Assembly (NCBI RefSeq): GCF_017741815.1
Contig: NZ_JAGHMF010000027.1
Span: 62,001 to 126,000, forward strand
Direction of reading: 5' to 3'
DNA length: 64,000 bases
Origin: Rhizobium sp. 16-488-2b
GTDB taxonomy: Bacteria > Pseudomonadota > Alphaproteobacteria > Rhizobiales > Rhizobiaceae
Part shown: piece by piece, positions 52,469-60,428 of the stretch
Layout: the number at the start of each line of letters is the position of its first letter
Numbering within the stretch: the stretch's first letter is position 1
Program-made: the position numbers and the translations under genes
The notes under the pieces: model-generated
What the model saw: only the letters and a program-made list of their open reading frames with translations
Told to the model about the DNA's origin: nothing
Database searches by the model: none

Positions 52469-54061
52469 ATGCGTGAGTTTGATTATATCGTCGTCGGTGG
52501 CGGGTCCTCGGGTTCCGTGGTGGCCGCGCGTCTTTCGGAAGATCCGTCCAGGAAAGTCCTGCTGATCGAAAGCGGACAGAAGGACACCGACAAGTTCATT
52601 CATATCCCTGCCACCTTCTTCAAGGTGATCGAGAAGGGACGCGACGTGCATTTCTACACGTCCGAGCCAGATCCCGGCATCAAGGGCAAGCCGAACGTTG
52701 TGCCGCAGGGCAACGTGCTCGGAGGCGGGAGTTCGATCAATGCGATGATCTACGTCCGCGGCCAGCGCCAGGACTACGAGACTTGGGCGCAGATGGGATG
52801 CCGGTCCTGGTCTTACGATAAGGTGCTTCCCGTCTTCCGTGACCTCGAAGGCAACCAGCGGCTCTCCGGAGAGTTTCACGGCGCGGACGGTCAATTGAAG
52901 GTGTCCGACCGCCGCTACGGTCATCCGCTGTCTTGGGCCTTCGTCCGGGCGGCCCAAGAGGTCGGGATCAAGTACAACGAAGACTTCAATGGCGCCGAGC
53001 AAGAGGGCGTCGGGTTTTACCAGACGACGACGAACAATGGTCGCCGCTGGAGCGCTGCGCAAGCATTTTTGCGAGACGCTGAGGGGCGCGCTAATCTCGA
53101 GATCATGACCGGCGTCAAGGTCGAAAGGGTCCTATTCGAGGGGCGGACCGCGGTCGGCGTGCAGCTATCCTCCGGCGCAACGGTGAAGGCGCGCTGCGAG
53201 ATCATCATGACGGCAGGCGCGATCGCCACGCCCAAGATCCTCCAGTTGTCCGGCATCGGCGCGGCCGAGCATCTGCGTTCGCACGGCATCGATGTCGTTG
53301 CCGATTTGCCGGGCGTTGGGGAGAACTATCAGGATCATCTCGAGGCGACAGTTCAGGCCGAAGTCAACATCCTCTCCCTGTTCGGACAGGACAAGGGCTT
53401 CGCCGCCGTCAGCCACATGCTGCAATACATGCTGACAAGGACGGGTCTGCTGACGTCGACCGTCGTCGAGTCCGGCGGCTTCGTCGACACGGCCGGTCTC
53501 GGCCAGCCCGACATCCAGTTCCATGTGCTGCCGAGCTTCGTCGGCTTCGGCGAACGGACGGCCTCGTCTGGACACGGTATCTCTATTGGCCCTTGCTTCC
53601 TGCGGCCACAATCGCGCGGCACGGTCAAACTCCGGTCGGCCAATCCCAATGATCCAGCGCTCTTCCACGCCAATTCCTTCGCGAACCCCGCAGATCTGGA
53701 GACGCTGGTCCGCGGCGTCGAACTGGCGATCAAGATCACGGAAGCGCCGTCGCTGGCGAAGATCATCAAGCGTCGCGTCCTGCCGACACCCGGCATCGAG
53801 AAAGATCCGGACGCTTTGCGCGATTACATCCGCGGGATCTCGAAAACCGTCTTCCATCCCTCGGGCACGGCCAAGATGGGCATTCGGGAGGATCGGATGG
53901 CTGTTGTCGACGAGGAACTCAAGGTCTTCGGCGTCGACCGGCTGCGGGTGGCGGACGCCTCGATCATGCCGACGCTCGTTTCGGGCAACACCAATGCACC
54001 GACGATCATGATCGGGGAGCGCGCCAGCCGCTTCATCTTGCGGAAGGATCGGGCGGCCTGA
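52469..54061 (+). CDS. GMC-family FAD-dependent alcohol oxidoreductase
   Basis: 530 aa. FAD motif GGGSSGSVVAARLSE near residues 9-23; GMC signatures VLGGGSSINAMIYVRGQ and GAIATPKILQLSGIG; catalytic His463 in VFHPSGTAKMG and Asn507 in SGNTNAP. These are the features of choline dehydrogenase-like and aryl/alkyl alcohol oxidoreductases. It lies 58 bp after the ALDH, an alcohol-to-aldehyde-to-acid pair. Cytoplasmic (no signal peptide), so its substrate must be imported, consistent with the ABC genes that follow. Confidence 0.88.
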   Translation: MREFDYIVVGGGSSGSVVAARLSEDPSRKVLLIESGQKDTDKFIHIPATFFKVIEKGRDVHFYTSEPDPGIKGKPNVVPQGNVLGGGSSINAMIYVRGQRQDYETWAQMGCRSWSYDKVLPVFRDLEGNQRLSGEFHGADGQLKVSDRRYGHPLSWAFVRAAQEVGIKYNEDFNGAEQEGVGFYQTTTNNGRRWSAAQAFLRDAEGRANLEIMTGVKVERVLFEGRTAVGVQLSSGATVKARCEIIMTAGAIATPKILQLSGIGAAEHLRSHGIDVVADLPGVGENYQDHLEATVQAEVNILSLFGQDKGFAAVSHMLQYMLTRTGLLTSTVVESGGFVDTAGLGQPDIQFHVLPSFVGFGERTASSGHGISIGPCFLRPQSRGTVKLRSANPNDPALFHANSFANPADLETLVRGVELAIKITEAPSLAKIIKRRVLPTPGIEKDPDALRDYIRGISKTVFHPSGTAKMGIREDRMAVVDEELKVFGVDRLRVADASIMPTLVSGNTNAPTIMIGERASRFILRKDRAA

Positions 54062-54130
54062 GGAGATCGCGCGATCAAAACCGGCCTTTTGGCCACGAAG
54101 CCGGGTTCCGGCTCACATTGGGAGGAAAAC

Positions 54131-55387
54131 ATGAAATCGCATCTTCTGTGCGGCACCGCCGCCATTGCATCTCTGTTCTTACTGTCGGCGGGTTCCGCCG
54201 CTGCCGCACCGAGTTGCGGCTTGAACAACGGTCAGACTGCGTCCGGCAAACCACTCAAGGTCGGCGCCATCGTCGGCCGGACGGGCCCCGACGACTTCTC
54301 GTCCGCCTCGCTAGCGGCGAAGGCCTATTTCGACTGCGTCAACGCTAATGGTGGGATCAATGGCCGCCCGATCGAGTACCTCGTCGAGGACGACCAGTGG
54401 AATCCAGAAGTTGCCGCGCAGGTCGCGACCAAGCTGGTCAAGGACGAAGAGGTGGTCGCCCTCGTCGGCAACGCCTCCTTCGTCGAGATGGGCGTCAATG
54501 CCAAGCTCTACGAGGAAGAGGGCGTGATGGCCATGGCGTCCGGTTGCGCTGTGGCGGAGTGCTTCGAATCGAAGAATATCGTTTCCACCAACGAGGGTCC
54601 GCTGCCTTCTTCCGTGGGTGCTGCCCAGTGGGCCGTCGGCAATCTGGGCTCCACCAACGTCGTGTGCATCGGTCTGACCATTCCAAGCGTCGGTCCGTAT
54701 TCCTGCGGCTGGACCGAGAAATACATGCAGTCGAAGAACCTCGCAGGATCGAGCGTCCTGCTCGATCCGTCGGCCGCAGACATGAACTCGGCCTTTCTCG
54801 AAGCCGTGGCCTCCGGGGCAGACACGATGCTCGTCAATCTGCCTGCAGGTATGGCCGCCGCCTTCCTGAAGGCCGCCCTCGAGTCGGGCCAGCGCGACAG
54901 CTACAAGTGGATTTCCTCCACACCACTTTATGATCGTGATGTTCCGGCCATGCTTGGTGCCGACTGGGCAGGCGTCATGCACGTAAATATCGAACTGACG
55001 CCGATTGACGGGACCGGTCCCGATGCCAACAATTGGCGTGCGGTTCTCGATGCTCACGGCAATGCCGATGACCCGCGGGACACGTTCAGCCAGGCCGGAT
55101 ACCTCTCTGCCCGCTTCTTCGTCGATGCCATGCTGCAGCAGGACCCGGCGAAACTCGACCGTGCTACAGTGACTGAGGCGATCCGCAATATCAAGAACTA
55201 TAAGTCCGACCTCCTGTGCGGCCCCTATTATGTCGGCCCAGGCGACCGCCACATGCCAAACCACGCCAACATGATGGTGCAGATGATCGAAGGTGGCTAC
55301 AAGGTCGTCGGCCAATGCACGGACATGGACAGCGCCTATCTCGATCCCTATCGCGCCGATGAAAAGGCGCTTGGCATCGTGAATTGA
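54131..55387 (+). CDS. Branched-chain-type ABC substrate-binding protein
   Basis: 418 aa from the ATG at 54131 (GGGAGG 6 bp upstream). Signal peptide (about residues 1-26, likely cleavage after AAA) and Peripla_BP_6 fold (KVGAIVGRTGPDDF, GGINGRPIEYLVEDD). Several cysteines are present, more than usual, and may form disulfides. LivJ-like proteins of this type often bind aromatic acids or phenolics rather than leucine. It begins a five-gene importer block. Confidence 0.88.
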   Translation: MKSHLLCGTAAIASLFLLSAGSAAAAPSCGLNNGQTASGKPLKVGAIVGRTGPDDFSSASLAAKAYFDCVNANGGINGRPIEYLVEDDQWNPEVAAQVATKLVKDEEVVALVGNASFVEMGVNAKLYEEEGVMAMASGCAVAECFESKNIVSTNEGPLPSSVGAAQWAVGNLGSTNVVCIGLTIPSVGPYSCGWTEKYMQSKNLAGSSVLLDPSAADMNSAFLEAVASGADTMLVNLPAGMAAAFLKAALESGQRDSYKWISSTPLYDRDVPAMLGADWAGVMHVNIELTPIDGTGPDANNWRAVLDAHGNADDPRDTFSQAGYLSARFFVDAMLQQDPAKLDRATVTEAIRNIKNYKSDLLCGPYYVGPGDRHMPNHANMMVQMIEGGYKVVGQCTDMDSAYLDPYRADEKALGIVN

Positions 55388-55399
55388 GGCCCCGCGGTC

Positions 55400-56275
55400 A
55401 TGCTGGGAGCCTTTGGAATGTTTCTCGTCTCGGGGCTCGCTGTCGGCGCCCTATATGCGCTGGGCGGGGTGGGGCTGGTGATCCTGAACCGGGCTACCGG
55501 CGTGCTCAACTTCGCCTATGGCGCCATCGGCGCCGTGGGCGCCATGACTGCCTGGCAGGTGCTGGAATGGCACCTGCCGGAGCCTCTCGCCTGGGCGGCC
55601 GCGATGGGGGTAAGCCTCGCCCTCTCGCTGGGTTTCGGGTTGCTGGTCGCTCCGCAACTTGCCCACCGGGAACCGGTGATCAAGGCGGTTGCAACACTCG
55701 GCTTCGCACTGTGCCTGCTTGGCCTGATGAACCTAATCTGGATGGTGACGTCCCGCAAGCTCGGCTTGTTCTCGGACAGCCTCGGCCTGTCCATCATCGG
55801 GGTCCGTATCAACGGGACCCGGCTGATCGCGCTGGCCGGCGGTGTGATCGCTACCTTGGCCATGGGGATCTATCTGTCCAGAACCCGGACGGGTCTCCTG
55901 ATGCGGGCCTTGGCCGACAGTCGCGACGTCGCGGCCATCCTCGGTGTTCCGGTCCGCCGCGTCGAGGCCTTCGCCTGGGGGATCTCCGGTGTGCTGGCCG
56001 GCTTTACCGGTCTGCTTTTCGGAGGATTGGTGCGGCTCGATCCGGCCGTTCTCACCTTTCTCGTCATCCCGGTGATCGCCACCACTATCATCGGACGACT
56101 GAAATCCATTCCGGTTACCTTCGTGGCCGGGCTGCTAATCGGCGTGACCGAAAGCATGCTGACCCTTGTGAAACCGCTTGCCCCATTCCGCGTCGCCGCT
56201 CCCTTCGTCATCGCGACACTGGCGCTGATGTGGCTACAACGCGGCCGACGGCTGACATTTGCGGGAGAGGATTGA
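55400..56275 (+). CDS. livH: Branched-chain-type ABC permease LivH
   Basis: 291 aa inner-membrane permease with about eight helices (GLAVGALYALGGVGLVILNRA in two pieces at the N-terminus) and a coupling-helix region (RALADSRDVAAILGVPVRRV). It lies 12 bp after the binding-protein gene and one base before livM. Half of the translocation channel. Confidence 0.9.
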   Translation: MLGAFGMFLVSGLAVGALYALGGVGLVILNRATGVLNFAYGAIGAVGAMTAWQVLEWHLPEPLAWAAAMGVSLALSLGFGLLVAPQLAHREPVIKAVATLGFALCLLGLMNLIWMVTSRKLGLFSDSLGLSIIGVRINGTRLIALAGGVIATLAMGIYLSRTRTGLLMRALADSRDVAAILGVPVRRVEAFAWGISGVLAGFTGLLFGGLVRLDPAVLTFLVIPVIATTIIGRLKSIPVTFVAGLLIGVTESMLTLVKPLAPFRVAAPFVIATLALMWLQRGRRLTFAGED

Positions 56276-56276
56276 G

Positions 56277-57302
56277 ATGATGGCATCGAACCCCCCGGTG
56301 GTTTCCACCCCTGTCTCGGCCCTTTGGCGGTCCCGCGCGATCGGTCTCGCCGTCCTCGTTGCGGCTCTCGCCTTTCTGCCACCGTTGTTGCTGGCCTCCC
56401 TCTGGATCAAGGTCCTGACCGGCGTGGCAATCTACACGCTGACGGCCGCCGCTATCGCGCTGCTCTATCGGCGTCTTGGGCTGGTCTCTCTCGCGCATGT
56501 CGCTCTCATGGGTGCTGGCGGCTGGGTCGGTCTCAGACTCGCTTACGGGCTTGGCACGCCCTTCGAGGTCAACATGCTGGCCGGCGGGGTCGCTGCTGCC
56601 GGGCTGGGCATGGTGTTCGCCTATCCGGCACTGCGCATGCGTGGACTCTATCTGGCGTTGGTCACCCTGATGATCGCCGGCGCCTTCGCCATCATCGTCA
56701 ATGTCATCCAGTTTCCCAATGGCGGCAGTGGATGGTTGGGTTTTGCTGTGAAATCGGCCGGATACATGCCGCGTCCGACCTTCGCGAGCAGTGATGCGGC
56801 CTATTTTGCCTATTGCGTCGTGGTTACGGCGCTCGGCATGGCACTCACTCACTGGCACGAAATCGGGAAGGCGGGCCGGGCCTGGGCGCTGATCCGGCGT
56901 TCCGAGGCTGCGGCGATGTCGACCGGGGTCGACGTCCCCTTCTACAAGGTCTGGGCCTTCGCCCTCTCAGGCTTCCTCGCCGGGATTGCCGGCGTGCTGC
57001 TCGCCGGCAATCTGCAAATGCTCGACGCGCGCAGCTTTCCGGCTGCAGAGTCGGTGATGATCTTTGCCCTGACTATCGTCGGGGGCGCTTGGAGCCCGGT
57101 CGGGGCGCTGATCGCAGCGGCGCTTTATCGCCTCGTTCCGGCCCTGCTCAACGATCTGGGGGTCAACGGCGACACTGCCTACATCATCTTCGGTGCGGCC
57201 CTGATCCACGCGCTCGCCACCGCTCCCAGAGGCATCGCGGGGCAGATCGAGGATCTCGCGGTCCTGTTGCTCGGCAAGTCGAACGGAGGGAGCGCCAGAT
57301 GA
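56277..57302 (+). CDS. livM: Branched-chain-type ABC permease LivM
   Basis: 341 aa with about nine hydrophobic segments. The LivM-type motif RRLGLVSLAHVALMGAGGWVG (in pieces) and the coupling loop RRSEAAAMSTGVDVPFYKVWAF (in pieces) are present. The start at 56277 comes one base after the livH stop; the longer frame to 56259 overlaps livH. The stop overlaps the livG start (ATGA). Second half of the channel. Confidence 0.9.
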   Translation: MMASNPPVVSTPVSALWRSRAIGLAVLVAALAFLPPLLLASLWIKVLTGVAIYTLTAAAIALLYRRLGLVSLAHVALMGAGGWVGLRLAYGLGTPFEVNMLAGGVAAAGLGMVFAYPALRMRGLYLALVTLMIAGAFAIIVNVIQFPNGGSGWLGFAVKSAGYMPRPTFASSDAAYFAYCVVVTALGMALTHWHEIGKAGRAWALIRRSEAAAMSTGVDVPFYKVWAFALSGFLAGIAGVLLAGNLQMLDARSFPAAESVMIFALTIVGGAWSPVGALIAAALYRLVPALLNDLGVNGDTAYIIFGAALIHALATAPRGIAGQIEDLAVLLLGKSNGGSAR

Positions 57303-58012
57303 TCGAGATCGATGGAGTAACGGTCTCCTTCGGCGGTGTGACGGCGCTGAACAGGCTGACTGTGCAACTTGATGCGCCGGTGGTCGGCATCATCGGGCCA
57401 AACGGCGCTGGAAAGACGACGTTTCTAAACGTGCTTTCCGGCTTCGTGAGGCCGGGCTCAGGGCGGATCCGCGTCTTCGGCCAGGAACTAACTGGATTGC
57501 AGCCACATCAGAGGGCTCAATGGGGCCTTCGCCGATCCTTTCAGAAGGAGCAGGCCGTCGATGAACTGACGGTGGAAGACAATGTTAGGGTTGTGCTCGA
57601 CTCTCTTCGTCTGTCACGGGGTGACGCGGAGGATGCCCTTACGAGGGCTCTGGAATTCACCGGGATCAATGCCGTCCGCCGCCGCTCCGTCGCGGGCCTC
57701 AACTCCTTTGAACGGCGCATGACGGAACTGGCGCGTTGCGTGGCCGGTTCGCCCAAACTCATTCTGCTGGACGAGCCGGGTGCCGGCTTCTCACAGAGCG
57801 AGGTCGCAACGCTGCGGTCCGTGATCAACGGGATTTCCGAAACGATCGGGGCCCGAACCTTCCTGATCGATCACGATGTCGATCTGATCCAGGCCACGTG
57901 CCAGCGAACCATGGTTCTCGATTTCGGATCGCTCGTCACCTATGGCGAGACGGCCTCGGTGCTCGCCGATCCTCGGGTGCGGGCGGTTTATCTCGGTATG
58001 GAGGAAACGTGA
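57299..58012 (+). CDS. livG: Branched-chain-type ABC ATPase LivG with degenerate signature motif
   Basis: 237 aa. Walker A GPNGAGKT (33-40), Q-loop FQKEQA, Walker B LILLDEP (154-160), H-loop LIDHDVD. The ABC signature is LNSFERR (134-140) where LSYGEQR is usual, so the Ser-Gly pair that contacts ATP across the dimer is lost. Pairing with LivF, which keeps MSGGQQQ, could give an asymmetric ATPase. It overlaps livM by 4 bp and livF by 1 bp. Confidence 0.88.
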   Translation: MIEIDGVTVSFGGVTALNRLTVQLDAPVVGIIGPNGAGKTTFLNVLSGFVRPGSGRIRVFGQELTGLQPHQRAQWGLRRSFQKEQAVDELTVEDNVRVVLDSLRLSRGDAEDALTRALEFTGINAVRRRSVAGLNSFERRMTELARCVAGSPKLILLDEPGAGFSQSEVATLRSVINGISETIGARTFLIDHDVDLIQATCQRTMVLDFGSLVTYGETASVLADPRVRAVYLGMEET

Positions 58013-58719
58013 TGCAAACTCTGGAGATCGAGGGGCTGATCGTCCGCCGGGGCGTCAAGCGCGTCGTGGATGGTGTGTCGATGAGCCTGAAACCGGGCAC
58101 GGTCACGGCCCTGCTGGGGCCAAACGGCGCCGGCAAGAGTTCGCTGGTGCTGGCCCTTGCCGGCGCACTCCCGCTCGAGGCAGGCTCCGTCCATATGGCT
58201 GGCCGTCGCCTCTCCGGGTTGGGGACGGAAGCGGTTCGGGCCGCCGGTGTCGCGGCTGTTCCCGAGGGGCACCGGGTGCTGCCGGGGCTTTCCGTCGACG
58301 ACAACTTGCGCACGGCCGGGCATGCCCATTCCCGCCCGGAGCTCGATCGGGCGCTCGATGAAATCTATTCCATTTTCGGCGAGTTGGCTGAGCGGAAGAA
58401 CCAGCGGGCCGGGTCCATGTCCGGAGGTCAGCAACAGATGCTGGCACTCGGGCAGGCGCTTATCTGTCGACCAAAATTCGTGCTCGCCGACGAGATGTCG
58501 CTGGGACTGGCGCCCTTGATCGTCAAGCGGCTGATGAACGTCATTGAAAGGCTGGCCCAGGAAGGGACGGGCATCCTGCTGATCGAGCAGTTCACTGCCG
58601 TCGCTCTCTCGCTGGCTGACCACGCCATCGTCATGTCGCGAGGGCGGTTCGCCTATTCCGGCGAGCCTCAGAGGCTGATCTCGGAGCCGGATATTCTGCA
58701 CAAGGCCTATCTGGCCTGA
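58012..58719 (+). CDS. livF: Branched-chain-type ABC ATPase LivF
   Basis: 235 aa. Walker A GPNGAGKS (36-43), signature MSGGQQQML, Walker B KFVLADEMSLGL, H-loop LIEQFTAV with Gln for His, as in most LivF proteins. The start at 58012 overlaps the livG stop (TGATG), with GAGGAAA upstream. Last gene of the importer block. Confidence 0.9.
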   Translation: MQTLEIEGLIVRRGVKRVVDGVSMSLKPGTVTALLGPNGAGKSSLVLALAGALPLEAGSVHMAGRRLSGLGTEAVRAAGVAAVPEGHRVLPGLSVDDNLRTAGHAHSRPELDRALDEIYSIFGELAERKNQRAGSMSGGQQQMLALGQALICRPKFVLADEMSLGLAPLIVKRLMNVIERLAQEGTGILLIEQFTAVALSLADHAIVMSRGRFAYSGEPQRLISEPDILHKAYLA

Positions 58720-59082
58720 ATGGTGGCATCGGCCGGATTTTCGGTGGCGTCTTGCGGCGAGGCAGCGCGGTCCGGCCCTCTGCTTCGGGGGCGAGGCGAC
58801 CCTGCCGCCAGGCTGCGGGTGAGATACCCGTTCTTTGGCGGAGGAAGCGGGAGAAATAGGCGGGGTCACCGACTTAATGATGTTGAACATCAGCAGGCGT
58901 TTTGCCTCGAGCTGGCGTCGCTCCATCAGCGTCTCCTTGACGGATGGCCCGGGGCCTCCTGCGCCGCCTTGTCGAGCAGGTGCCGGGTGGTCGCGAGCCC
59001 GTAACGTAACGCGCCACGACGGCAAACCTGTTCGGGTCCGATTGACTGGAGAGAGAGAGCGATCCAGGGGCCGGGGTGAGCA
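58720..59082. other. Intergenic region, no gene supported
   Basis: 363 bases between the importer block and the second AraC gene. Frames on both strands lack family features; a minus-strand frame (MERRQLEAKRLLMFNII near 58925) might be a short gene start, but it runs on into the antisense of livF. A GAGAGAGAG tract lies at 59049-59058. Confidence 0.5.
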
Positions 59083-60078
59083 TTGGTGCAGTGTGGCAAA
59101 CTACCGATTTTGGAGGATAAATTGCGCTCTGCTGGGCTCCCTGCTTTCGGGATGGAGGCATCCAACGCTGGCAGTAGTTCGGAGGCCGATGGGGAGACAT
59201 TCCTTTACTCCGAAGATGAACCACGGGACCACAAGATCTTCGTCGAAGGAAAGCTTTATGTTGTCGGCCGGTTCAGAGCATGGAAGGGAAAGCGCTGTCC
59301 TTGGGCGAAATTGCCTTTCGATCCTGCGCCTGACGTTTACATCCTTTGTCTGCCCGCTTCGGAAACTGAAAGTGCCGCAAAACTTGTTTCTCTGACGCGA
59401 ACCAGGGGTTTTATAACGAGTTCCAGCCGGTTCGGAGAGCTCATTCAACTCGATCACGGCAGCTATGTTCTACTGGCATTCGAAAAGGCGGCAATGATTC
59501 AGCAAGTTAGTGCGCTGATTGAGGGACCTGTTGTAGATGATGTTGAATTTGACTGCGTTGTCGACCTGACAACAGTAAGTGGTTCGAGGTTGGCGGCACT
59601 TGGTAATCTTGTCTGGTATTGCATTAATGGTTCCGACGGAAACAGCTTCCCGCTGCTGGCAACTGAGCACTTGTTCCAAGCAACGATGATCGCGCTTTTG
59701 AATGCTGTTCCTAACAACTACCTCCGCCGAGTTTCACAGTCTACTTCGCCGGCCGTGCCATGGCGTGTGAAGAGAGCAATCGAATACATGCATGCCAACC
59801 TGTCTCGTTCCCTTGAGGTGTCTGAAATAGCGCGCGAGATCGGGACTAGCGTGAGAGCATTGCAGAGCGGTTTCAAGCAGTTCAAAGGTACTACAATCTT
59901 GACATACCTGCGAACTATCCGCCTAGAAGCCGCTCGCAAAACTCTGCTCGGCAACACAACCTCTCCGTCAATCTCCGACGTCGCACGGAGTACAGGTTTT
60001 ACCCACATGGGGCGGTTTGCTGCGGCTTATCGACAAGCATTCGGCGAAACGCCGTCGGAAACCATCAAGTTGCGCTGA
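59083..60078 (+). CDS. AraC-family transcriptional regulator
   Basis: 331 aa if TTG at 59083 is used, 330 from GTG at 59086 or 308 from ATG at 59152; the start is uncertain. The C-terminal AraC domain is clear (about residues 230-330: SLEVSEIAREIGTSVRALQS and SISDVARSTGFTHMGRFAAA, with the FGETPSE end). The N-terminal domain (about 40-210) resembles the AraC-binding-like domain of FeaR/ActS-type regulators but is divergent. It follows the importer block by 363 bp in the same direction. Target unknown; its codon usage is a little less GC-rich than its neighbours. Confidence 0.78.
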   Translation: MVQCGKLPILEDKLRSAGLPAFGMEASNAGSSSEADGETFLYSEDEPRDHKIFVEGKLYVVGRFRAWKGKRCPWAKLPFDPAPDVYILCLPASETESAAKLVSLTRTRGFITSSSRFGELIQLDHGSYVLLAFEKAAMIQQVSALIEGPVVDDVEFDCVVDLTTVSGSRLAALGNLVWYCINGSDGNSFPLLATEHLFQATMIALLNAVPNNYLRRVSQSTSPAVPWRVKRAIEYMHANLSRSLEVSEIAREIGTSVRALQSGFKQFKGTTILTYLRTIRLEAARKTLLGNTTSPSISDVARSTGFTHMGRFAAAYRQAFGETPSETIKLR

Positions 60079-60244
60079 GGTCCACGCTTTCGTGCATCCG
60101 GATTTCGGAACGCCGTGCGGAAGCACTTTGAGATCACCGAGGAATGCGCTGGGCTGGGTCTCCAGCGGACGAAGCATCTTCTTCAACTCGACAAGGCCAA
60201 TTGTCAGGAGCGAGTGACCCAATTGGCTCGCGCAGCGGAGCCCA

Positions 60245-60365
60245 ACTGCGTGTCAGGGTCACTACCGCCGCTTCATCGAGAAGCGAACGCGCATAGGTGT
60301 CTCCGCGTCGGGAGATTTGGCCGTCGTAATCTACTCCGCCCGACTGATAGCGCGGCGCGTTCAAT
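60245..60365 (-). pseudogene. IS110-family transposase scrap
   Basis: The minus strand encodes NAPRYQSGGVDYDGQISRRG and DTYARSLLDEAAVVTLTR in sequence, which match the C-terminal (transposase_20) region of IS110-type DEDD transposases. Nothing else of the element is recognisable in 60079-60428. Confidence 0.65.
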
Positions 60366-60428
60366 ACCACCAGGGTGATCGTGGTAAGACGATCGCCCCG
60401 ATGTATTGCCTGCATTTCGAAGTGCCGG

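Noticed and set aside
57988..59025. 345-codon minus-strand frame antisense to livF
   Set aside because: Its translation is low-complexity antisense of the LivF ATPase; only the first few dozen residues lie outside livF and they show no family.
59049..59058. GAGAGAGAG tract as a phase-variable repeat
   Set aside because: Too short, and it lies in a non-coding stretch with no clear effect on a start or promoter.
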